From: Akkermansia muciniphila
GTDB lineage: Bacteria > Verrucomicrobiota > Verrucomicrobiia > Limisphaerales > F1-80-MAGS106
Length of the DNA: 59,748 bases
Direction: 5' to 3'
Assembly (NCBI GenBank): GCA_945865375.1
Contig: CAMBEJ010000013.1
Coordinates: forward strand, 1-59,748
A program made the position numbers and the translations under genes. The notes beneath the pieces were generated by a model, which was given only the letters and a program-made list of their open reading frames with translations, was not told the origin of the DNA and did no database searches. Below are positions 1 to 7,398 of this stretch, piece after piece (position 1 is the stretch's first letter; every line of letters starts with the position of its first letter).

Positions 1-182
1 ATCTTTAGCCACTCATCTTTAGCCACCCATCTTTAGCCACTCATCTTTAGCCACTCATCTTTAGCCACTCATCTTTAGCCACTCATCTTTAGCCACTCAT
101 CTTTAGCCACTCATCTTTAGCCACTCATCTTTAGCCACCCATCTTTAGCCACCCATCTTTAGCCACCCATCTTTAGCCACCC
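1..182. repeat. 14-bp tandem repeat array, 13 copies
   Basis: Thirteen head-to-tail copies of a 14-base unit, ATCTTTAGCCACYC, fill positions 1-182 without spacers. The only variation is base 13: copies 1 and 3-9 end in CTC, copies 2 and 10-13 in CCC. A decayed fourteenth copy (ATCTTTTTGCCATC) runs to about 196, and the array ends 25 bases before the ATG at 208. The window edge cuts the array, so its true length is unknown. The lack of unique spacers excludes CRISPR. It is probably a slippage-prone minisatellite in the leader of the downstream esterase gene. Confidence 0.95.
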
Positions 183-207
183 ATCTTTTTGCCATCCATT
201 ACCAATC

Positions 208-1854
208 ATGAAACACCTCCTCACACTCATCGCCGCCCTGCTGCTGGTTCCATTGGCAGCCCGCTGTGCCGATGCCGACACCAAGACCTTGCGCATCTTT
301 ATTTTCGCAGGCCAGTCGAACATGGAGGGGGCGGATTCAAAGGTGAAGGACATCCAACGCTTTCCACCGTTTGCCGGATTGGACATGCCTCAAGACAAGG
401 TGCTGTTTTCTTACAATATCGGGCGTGAGGAAAAGACGACCTCCCAGGGCTGGGTCGCTTTGCAGCCTGTTGCCAACTTCGTCGGGCCGGAACTCAGCTT
501 TGCCAGACGAGTGTCGCAATACATTGAAGCCCCCATCGCCATCATCAAGTGCGCCGCCGGTGGCACGACTTTGGGCGGAGACTGGAATCCCGACAACCCC
601 AGTGGATTCAAGCTCTACCCGCTGGCCTTGCAGTTGATTCAATCATCGCTGGCTGAATTGGATCAAAAGAAAGTGGCTTACCGGATCGAAGGCTTCATGT
701 GGCATCAGGGGGAGAATGACATGTTCAACCAGGAGTTCAAGCCGGCCTACGGCAAGAACCTGAAGAACTTTCTGGCAAGCTGGCGTCGTGACCTCAAGAC
801 GCCCGGCCTGAGATTCTATATCGGCGAGCTTTGCACCAAGACGATTTGGGGGATGGACAACCGTGAGCCGATGTATGCGATCCGGGCAGGGCAGAAAGCT
901 GTCACCGACTCCGATCCGCTGGCGGAATACATCCCGACCTCGCACGATGCGGTGGAAATTGGCGGGGGGGCGGGATTGCATTATCACTACGGAACCCTGG
1001 GGCAATTGGAGCACGGCGTGAACTACGCGGACGCCTACCTGCGAACGATTGGAAAGAAGCCAGCCACCGACCGCCCGCTCAAGGTTTGGCCGTATGCGAA
1101 GGGGAGCACGGTCAAGCTCTTCATCCTCGCCGGGCATCGCAACATGGAGGGGGAGCGCGCTTTCGAACAGGAACTCAAAGCGCGACGGGGACAGGAGGCG
1201 CTGGCGGAGGACAATCACAAAATCGCTTTCAAATACCGCATTGGCAGCGGCTACAAAACCTCCAATGGCTGGGAGCCGCTTGGCCCCGCTGGATTCTACG
1301 ACACTTTCGGCCCCGAACTCAGTTTCGGCCGGACGCTGCTAGGCAAGGCGCCCGGCAACATCGCCATCGCCAAATTCACGCACAGCGGCTCCCAAATGAA
1401 CGACTGGACTCCCCAAGGCACGGATGCGAAAGACCGAAACCTCTACCCACAGTTCATCGCTTTTATCCAGGAATCCATCAGGGAACTCGAAGCCAAAGAA
1501 AACCCAGTGGAACTCGCCGCCATCGTGTATCATGTCGGGGAAAACGACATGTCCTTTGGACCTTACCGGAGCAACGCGGCCAAGTGGCTGCAGTCCACGG
1601 TCGCGAAATGCCGCCAGGACTTGGCGCTTCCGACTTTGAAATGGGTTGTCAGCCAACAAACGCCCACGGATGAGGTGGGACTGAACCGCATTGATGTCAC
1701 CGCCAACCTGGCCGCCATCGCCGCCGCGGACCCTGCCTTCATTCACGTCAAGGCCTTCAATCTTCCGCCGCAGGAAGAAAAGCTGGTCATCACCACGGCG
1801 GGCATTGTTGAGTTGGGGGAATTGCTGGCCCACAGCTACCTTGAACACAGATAA
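208..1854 (+). CDS. Two-domain SASA-type (sialate O-acetylesterase-like) exported esterase
   Basis: A 548-residue protein with a clear signal peptide (hydrophobic run at residues 3-16, then ALA-like residues before Asp). Two SASA/SGNH hydrolase domains follow in tandem. Domain 1 (about 27-290) has the nucleophile block GQSNMEG (Ser37) and the His block WHQGENDM (about 166), so it looks catalytic. Domain 2 (about 295-540) keeps the fold signatures (GPELSFGR, HVGENDM), but its nucleophile block reads GHRNMEG, replacing Ser by Arg near residue 311. It is therefore probably a non-catalytic, substrate-binding copy. Such enzymes usually remove acetyl groups from sugars outside the cytoplasm. The start at 208 places the signal peptide directly at the N-terminus; no Shine-Dalgarno is seen. 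The cytochrome gene follows after one base. Confidence 0.9.
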   Translation: MKHLLTLIAALLLVPLAARCADADTKTLRIFIFAGQSNMEGADSKVKDIQRFPPFAGLDMPQDKVLFSYNIGREEKTTSQGWVALQPVANFVGPELSFARRVSQYIEAPIAIIKCAAGGTTLGGDWNPDNPSGFKLYPLALQLIQSSLAELDQKKVAYRIEGFMWHQGENDMFNQEFKPAYGKNLKNFLASWRRDLKTPGLRFYIGELCTKTIWGMDNREPMYAIRAGQKAVTDSDPLAEYIPTSHDAVEIGGGAGLHYHYGTLGQLEHGVNYADAYLRTIGKKPATDRPLKVWPYAKGSTVKLFILAGHRNMEGERAFEQELKARRGQEALAEDNHKIAFKYRIGSGYKTSNGWEPLGPAGFYDTFGPELSFGRTLLGKAPGNIAIAKFTHSGSQMNDWTPQGTDAKDRNLYPQFIAFIQESIRELEAKENPVELAAIVYHVGENDMSFGPYRSNAAKWLQSTVAKCRQDLALPTLKWVVSQQTPTDEVGLNRIDVTANLAAIAAADPAFIHVKAFNLPPQEEKLVITTAGIVELGELLAHSYLEHR

Positions 1855-1855
1855 T

Positions 1856-4720
1856 ATGAAGTCACTCGCCTGCTTCATTTTCAGGGCGTTTCGTAAAGCA
1901 ACTCAAGGGTCTGCTCGATGCGAGCAAACCCTCCCGACGCAGCAACTCGAAAATCGAGTGACTTTCGTGCGATTCATCCAACACAAATCCGCCGCCCGGG
2001 CGCCGGGCCCGGCAACGCTCCGTGTCGCGGGACTTTTCTCGTGGATCGCGCTGGGCGCCATGCTCCAATTCGGCCCCGTTCCGGATGGGTTCGCGGAGGT
2101 GATTGTGGCCGGAGCTGCCTCCAGCCAACTCAATCCGGAACTGAAGGGGCTGGTGCTGATTGAGGAGTTGAATTGCGCAGCGTGCCACGCGGGCGATGCG
2201 TCGTGGGCTGTGCGCGCGAAGAAAGCGCCGCGACTGGCCGACATCGGATCGCGGGCGAATCCGGGATGGCTGGAGACGTTTATCGCCAATCCGCATGGGA
2301 CCAAGCCCGGCACCACGATGCCGGACGTCCTGGCGCAATTGAGCGCGGAGGAAAGGCGGCAGACGGCGGCCGCGCTCACGCACTTTTTGCTCTCGCTGAA
2401 AAGGAGCGACTTCGCCTTGCGGCCGCCGGATGCGGTGGCGGCGGAGCAGGGAGGGCGGCTGTTTCATGCGCGCGGATGCGCGGCGTGCCACTCACCCCGC
2501 GATGAAAGGGGCGCGGAGCTGCTGCCAACAAATTCCGTCCCGCTCGGGGCGCTGGAGAAAAAGTACAGTTTCCAGAGCCTGGTGGAATTTCTGCTCCGGC
2601 CGCTCGCGAGCCGGCCTTCGGGGCGGATGCCCGAAATGCGGCTGGCCGCCAAGGACGTGGAGCGCATCGCGCATTTTCTCCTGCAAAACACGCGCGTGCC
2701 GGGCTCGCTCGGTTACACGCTTTATCGCGGGGAGGTGTGGGAGGGGCTGGAAAGTGAGAAGGTGACCGCGGAGCGGGCGGGCCAGGTGAACGACTTTGCG
2801 CTGGAGAGCCTCGGCCTGGGCAAAATCCAGCAGCACACGGCGATCAAATACGACGGCTGGGTAAAAATCGCGAACGCGGGGCGCCACACTTTTTTCCTCA
2901 AGATGAACGGCGGCTCGCTGCTCGTGGACGGGAAACAGATCATACGGCAGGAGCCGAGTGACCGGCGCGGGGTGCAGGAACTGGAAGGCGCGGCGGAACT
3001 CGCGGCGGGCTGGCGCAAACTTCAGCTCACGTATTTTCACACGGGGCATGAGGCGACGTTTTCGTGCCAGATGGGAGGGCCGCAGATCAAGCGGGGACCG
3101 ATTCCTTCTTCGCTGCTGTCCATCTCCAGCGAACCCATCGCGCCCTTCGAACCGCTCAAGGTGGATGCCGAACTCGCCGCCCGCGGACGGGAACATTTCG
3201 GCAGGCTTGGCTGCGCGAATTGCCACGACGACCTTAATGTGCCCGCGACACCCGGACGCGCATGGGCCAGGCTCGACGCGAGCCGCGGATGCCTCAGCGA
3301 AGCCCCCGGAGCGTGGCCGCGCTTCGACTTGAATGTGGAGCAGCGCGCGGCGATCGCGAAAGCGCGGCGCATTGCGGAAAGGCCGCCGCTCGATGACAAG
3401 CAACGGCTCGCAAAGACGATCGTCACTTTCAACTGCATCGCCTGTCACGAACGCACCGGCCTAGGAGGCATCGACCCGGAACGCAACGCGCTCTTCACCG
3501 GAACGCAACCGGCGCTCGGCGATCAAGGTCGCATCCCTCCCCCGCTCTCGGACGTCGGCGCGAAGCTGAAGCCCGAGTGGATCGCCGAAGTGCTGCTACA
3601 CGGGAAACGCCAGCGCGATTACCTGGATGCGAGCATGCCGCAGTTTGGCGAAGCGAACGTCGGGCATCTCGTGGATCTCTTTGGCAGTGTGGACGAACTT
3701 GAAACGGTCGTCGTCCCCCAAGTCGGGAACATTCCGGAATCGAAGGGCGCCGGCCGCGAAATGATCGGCGCCGACGGCCTGAGCTGCATCGCGTGCCATG
3801 AATTCAACGGACAGAAATCCGGCGAGATGAGCGCGCTCGACATCTCGCGCGTGACCGAGCGGCTGAAGAAGAACTGGTTTCATCTCTACTTGCGGCAACC
3901 TTCGCGCTTCCACCCCAACGTGATCATGCCCAGCTACTGGCCGGACGGTCAGTCCACGCGCCCGGACATTCTCGGCGGCGATGCCACGCAACAAATCGAA
4001 GCCTTGTGGACCTATCTCGAAGACGGCACTCGCGCGAAGAAACCGGTCGGCCTTTCCCGTCAGTCGAACGAACTGCGCGTGGGCGATACCACCGAGATTT
4101 GTCGTGGGCAAAGCTCGGTGGGCTATCGCGGAATCGGCGTCGGCTATCCCGAGCGCATCAACCTCGCATTCGACTCCGGCGAAATGGCGCTGCGTCAGCT
4201 TTGGAAAGGCGACTTCGCCAGCGTGGACTCCGGCCGCTTTCACCCGCGCGGGACCGATTTGCTTTCCTTTCCGCCCGGCATTCCGTTCCACCGTCTGACG
4301 TCGCTGGAGGACAACTGGCCGTACAAAGGGAAATCCAACCACACCTTTCCGCAGGACCACGGATACCAGTTCCGCGGCTACACCCTCGACGTCGGGCGCA
4401 GGCCAACGTTCCGCTACAATTACGGCGACATCGCGGTGGAGGACTTCTTCGAGGATGCGCGCGACCAGGACGGAAAGGCCTACTTCAAACGCACGCTCCG
4501 CTTCGACACGCCCGCCGCGCAACCACCGTTCTATTTTCGCGCCGCCGCCGGGAAAACAATCACCACCTCCGCCGACCGCACCTTCACCGCGGACGAACTC
4601 CAAGTCCGCATCACGAGCGACCACAAGGGAGTCATCCGCGAAGGCGAAAACGGCGACGTGTTGATCCCGCTCGCGCTCCCGAAAGGCCGCTCCACTCTCA
4701 CGCTCGAATACCAATGGTGA
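1856..4720 (+). CDS. Five-haem cytochrome c protein with PA14-like insert
   Basis: The frame is open from 1691, but the ATG at 1856, one base past the preceding stop, gives a 954-residue protein and is preferred. A hydrophobic segment near residues 55-75 may be a signal or anchor. Five CxxCH haem-binding motifs lie at about residues 107, 208, 453, 527 and 644. Between the second and third is a PA14/GLEYA-like beta region (about 285-400) with the typical YDGWVKI...FFLKMNGGSLLVDG pattern, which in relatives binds carbohydrate. The C-terminal third has no recognised motif. A periplasmic electron-transfer protein linked to sugar binding is likely. The propeller dehydrogenase downstream is a plausible electron donor; that pairing is inferred from position only. 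Confidence 0.85.
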   Translation: MKSLACFIFRAFRKATQGSARCEQTLPTQQLENRVTFVRFIQHKSAARAPGPATLRVAGLFSWIALGAMLQFGPVPDGFAEVIVAGAASSQLNPELKGLVLIEELNCAACHAGDASWAVRAKKAPRLADIGSRANPGWLETFIANPHGTKPGTTMPDVLAQLSAEERRQTAAALTHFLLSLKRSDFALRPPDAVAAEQGGRLFHARGCAACHSPRDERGAELLPTNSVPLGALEKKYSFQSLVEFLLRPLASRPSGRMPEMRLAAKDVERIAHFLLQNTRVPGSLGYTLYRGEVWEGLESEKVTAERAGQVNDFALESLGLGKIQQHTAIKYDGWVKIANAGRHTFFLKMNGGSLLVDGKQIIRQEPSDRRGVQELEGAAELAAGWRKLQLTYFHTGHEATFSCQMGGPQIKRGPIPSSLLSISSEPIAPFEPLKVDAELAARGREHFGRLGCANCHDDLNVPATPGRAWARLDASRGCLSEAPGAWPRFDLNVEQRAAIAKARRIAERPPLDDKQRLAKTIVTFNCIACHERTGLGGIDPERNALFTGTQPALGDQGRIPPPLSDVGAKLKPEWIAEVLLHGKRQRDYLDASMPQFGEANVGHLVDLFGSVDELETVVVPQVGNIPESKGAGREMIGADGLSCIACHEFNGQKSGEMSALDISRVTERLKKNWFHLYLRQPSRFHPNVIMPSYWPDGQSTRPDILGGDATQQIEALWTYLEDGTRAKKPVGLSRQSNELRVGDTTEICRGQSSVGYRGIGVGYPERINLAFDSGEMALRQLWKGDFASVDSGRFHPRGTDLLSFPPGIPFHRLTSLEDNWPYKGKSNHTFPQDHGYQFRGYTLDVGRRPTFRYNYGDIAVEDFFEDARDQDGKAYFKRTLRFDTPAAQPPFYFRAAAGKTITTSADRTFTADELQVRITSDHKGVIREGENGDVLIPLALPKGRSTLTLEYQW

Positions 4721-4748
4721 TCCGATGATTATTGAAACCCAGAGAGTT

Positions 4749-4831
4749 CACCGCAGAGGCGGGAAGGAGGCAGAGAAGAAATTCCAATTCTCTCCCGAAA
4801 ACTTCTCTGCGCTCATCCCGCCTCTGCGGTG
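4749..4831. repeat. Intergenic inverted repeat (CACCGCAGAGGCGGGA type)
   Basis: A perfect 16-base inverted repeat, CACCGCAGAGGCGGGA (4749-4764) and its complement (4816-4831), encloses a second pair, GCAGAGAAG with CTTCTCTGC. The RNA would form a long interrupted stem. It fills the gap between the cytochrome gene and the next start at 4853. A related element lies at 17574-17637, so this is probably a dispersed REP-like family rather than a simple terminator; no U-tract follows. Confidence 0.8.
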
Positions 4832-4852
4832 CATTTCCCAGGAACTCGCTAC

Positions 4853-6346
4853 ATGAAGACACTCACCCTTTCGCTTTCACTCATGGCCTTGGCTCTCACT
4901 CCGCTCCTGCACGCAGCCGAAGACCTCGGGGCCATGTGGGGCACCGCTGCGGAGGAGGCGAAATATTATCCCATCGTCAATATCCCGATTCCTACCGGCG
5001 TTCCGATGCGGCCGGGTAGTTTTGAAGTTCTTCCCGATGGACGGCTCGCGGTGGGCACGCGGCGCGGCGACATCTATTTCGTAAAAGGCGCGTTCGATTC
5101 GCCGCCGAAGCCGGAGTATCACCTTTTCGCGAGCGGGCAGGATGAAACCTTTTCCCTCTCGTGGAGAGACGGCGCGATGACGGCCACCACGTGGGGCGAA
5201 GTCACGCGCATCTCCGACACCGACGGCGATGAAGTCGCGGACCGCTACGACACGCTGACGAGCAACTGGGGCTACGCCGAGGGGCACGAGTTTGCGTTTG
5301 GCTCGAAGCCCGATCCCGAAGGCAACATCTGGGTCGCGCTGGGCCTGAGCGGTTCGTATGAATCGCACAATCTGTTCCGTGGTTGGGCGGTGAAAGTGAC
5401 GCCGGACGGGAAAATGATTCCGGTGTGCAGCGGCCTTCGCAGCCCCGGCGGAGTGGGCGCGAACGCGGAGGGCGCGATGTTTGCCATCGAGAGCCAGGGG
5501 CCGTGGAACGGCTGCTGTTCGCTGAAGCATCTCAAGGAGGGTGCCTTCCTCGGACATCCCGCCAGCTACAACTGGTATCCCTTCGTCCCCGGCATGCAAG
5601 CTCCCGCGCTGGCACCGAATAGCCATTCTCGCATGAGCGTGGAAAAGAAGCGCGTGAAAGAACTCGTCCCGCCCGCCGTGAAGTTTCCCTACATCAAAAT
5701 GGGCCGTTCGATTTCCGGCTTCCGGCTCAACAACACCGGCGGCAAATTCGGCCCGTTCGACAACCAGCTTTTTCTCGGCGACTACAGTCTCAGCCTGATC
5801 CTGCGGGCGACTACCGAACAGATCAACGGGGTGTGGCAGGGCGCTTGTTATCCCTTCCGCGAAGGGCTGGCCACCGGGATCATGAACGTGGAGTTTTCGC
5901 CCAAGGGACAACTGATCGCCGGAGGCTTCACCACGAGCAGCCAGTGGCCCGTGCGCGGGACGGAGCCTTTCGCGATGCAGCGCATCGATTGGAACGGCGT
6001 CGTGCCTTTCGAGATCAAAGAGATCAACATCAAGAAGGACGGCTTCCTGATCTCCTTCACAAAGCCCGCTCATCCGCAAGTCGCCGCGAGAACCGATGTC
6101 TATCACATCGGCACCTACACTCACGTTTACCACGCTGGCTACGGCAGTCCCGAGGTGGACCAGACAACCCCGCGCGTGACCAAAGCCGTCCCTTCAGCAG
6201 ACGGACTCTCTGTGATGGTGCATCTGGATAAAATCACCGAAGACCACATCCACGACTTCGATCTCGCCAAAATAACCTCCCAAGACGGCCATCGTCTTTT
6301 GCACAACAAGGCCTACTACACGGTGAACGAGATTCCGAAACAGTAG
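4853..6346 (+). CDS. Exported glucose/sorbosone dehydrogenase-like beta-propeller protein
   Basis: The ATG at 4853 opens directly onto a signal peptide (MKTLTLSLSLMALALTPLLHA), so it is preferred over an upstream in-frame start at 4829. The mature part of this 497-residue protein carries repeated propeller blades: LPDGRLAVGTRRGDIY, a calcium-type DTDGDEVADRYD loop, EGNIWVALG and SPGGVGANAEG. The family resembles PVC membrane-bound dehydrogenases and PQQ-dependent sugar dehydrogenases, but there is no CxxCH domain of its own. The upstream five-haem protein could supply that function. The substrate cannot be told from sequence. The gene is followed 20 bases later by a ThuA-like gene. Confidence 0.8.
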   Translation: MKTLTLSLSLMALALTPLLHAAEDLGAMWGTAAEEAKYYPIVNIPIPTGVPMRPGSFEVLPDGRLAVGTRRGDIYFVKGAFDSPPKPEYHLFASGQDETFSLSWRDGAMTATTWGEVTRISDTDGDEVADRYDTLTSNWGYAEGHEFAFGSKPDPEGNIWVALGLSGSYESHNLFRGWAVKVTPDGKMIPVCSGLRSPGGVGANAEGAMFAIESQGPWNGCCSLKHLKEGAFLGHPASYNWYPFVPGMQAPALAPNSHSRMSVEKKRVKELVPPAVKFPYIKMGRSISGFRLNNTGGKFGPFDNQLFLGDYSLSLILRATTEQINGVWQGACYPFREGLATGIMNVEFSPKGQLIAGGFTTSSQWPVRGTEPFAMQRIDWNGVVPFEIKEINIKKDGFLISFTKPAHPQVAARTDVYHIGTYTHVYHAGYGSPEVDQTTPRVTKAVPSADGLSVMVHLDKITEDHIHDFDLAKITSQDGHRLLHNKAYYTVNEIPKQ

Positions 6347-6366
6347 CCAGCCACTCCCACCCACTT

Positions 6367-7398
6367 ATGCGCAAACTTCTCCGCCACTTTCTCTGTTCCG
6401 CCGCCCTCCTTATCTCCTGCGCTCTTGCCCACGCCGCGGACAACTCGCAATGGCTGACGTATCCCAGCGGCGATGGGCCGCGCAAAGGCCAACGCATCGT
6501 GCTCATCGCGGCGGACCAAGAATATCGCAGCGAGCAATCCATGCCCATGATGGCGAAGATTCTCAGCACGCATCACGGCTTTGACTGCATCGTGCTGTTC
6601 GCCGTCAACGACAAGGGCGAAGTCGATCCCACCATGCCGGTTTACCCCGAGAAAGGTAAGCCGCTCAAAGAGCATCACATTCCCGGTCTGGAGCAGCTCG
6701 CCTCGGCCGACCTCGTCATTTTCTTTCCCCGCCTGCTCACCTTGCCCATGCCCGAACGGGAGCTGATCGTGAAGTATATCGATTCCGGCAAGCCCATCAT
6801 CTCCATCCGGACGGGCAACCATGGCTTTCACGCCGCGCTGCCCTACAGGATCAACGGCAAGCAGGTTCGATGGGGAGAGGATGTGCTCGGCGGAACTTTC
6901 CTGGGCCACCACGGTCGCTGGCAGGCTGACTCCACCCGCGGCACAATCGTCCCGGAACAAAAGGATCATCCCATCCTGATCGGAGTGATCGATATTTGGG
7001 GGAAGTCGGACGTTTACCGCACCTACAAGGAAGGAACGAGTCTGCCGACCGATTGCACCGCCCTGGTCTGGGGTCAGCCGCTCATGGGGCGAAACCACGA
7101 CGATGCGTCGAATCCAAACTTGGAGCCGTTGCCGGTGGCCTGGTTCAAGAACTGGCATACCAGCGACGGCAAGAAAGCCCGCGTCTTTCACTCCACCATG
7201 GGCAGCGCGCACGATCTCCAGTCCGCCGGCCTGCGCCGCCTCATCATCAACGCCGCCTATTGGGGCATGGGCATGGAATCCGCCATCTCCCCGACTCGCA
7301 GCGTGGACATCGTCGGCACCTACCAACCGCTCGAAAGCGGCTTCAACTACAAGGAACTCGGCGTCGTCCCGAAACCAGTCTCAGCTTACAAACAATGA
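6367..7398 (+). CDS. ThuA-like domain protein, exported
   Basis: A 343-residue protein with a signal peptide (MRKLLRHFLCSAALLISCALAHA). The body matches the ThuA/class I glutamine amidotransferase-like fold: IVLIAADQEYRSEQS, a strand ending in ADLVIFFPRLLTLP, GKPIISIRTGNHGFH, then a late segment with VFHSTMGSAHDLQ and RRLIINAAYWGMG. ThuA proteins are linked to trehalose and other disaccharide use, but their reaction is not well settled. The last codons overlap the next gene as ATGA (7395-7398), suggesting translational coupling to the large esterase. A second ThuA-like gene lies at 29571. Confidence 0.88.
   Translation: MRKLLRHFLCSAALLISCALAHAADNSQWLTYPSGDGPRKGQRIVLIAADQEYRSEQSMPMMAKILSTHHGFDCIVLFAVNDKGEVDPTMPVYPEKGKPLKEHHIPGLEQLASADLVIFFPRLLTLPMPERELIVKYIDSGKPIISIRTGNHGFHAALPYRINGKQVRWGEDVLGGTFLGHHGRWQADSTRGTIVPEQKDHPILIGVIDIWGKSDVYRTYKEGTSLPTDCTALVWGQPLMGRNHDDASNPNLEPLPVAWFKNWHTSDGKKARVFHSTMGSAHDLQSAGLRRLIINAAYWGMGMESAISPTRSVDIVGTYQPLESGFNYKELGVVPKPVSAYKQ

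Noticed and set aside
1-182. Possible CRISPR array
   Set aside because: Units are contiguous 14-mers with no spacers and no cas genes nearby.
4747-4831. Rho-independent terminator
   Set aside because: The stem is long and interrupted with no following T-run, and a related copy occurs elsewhere.
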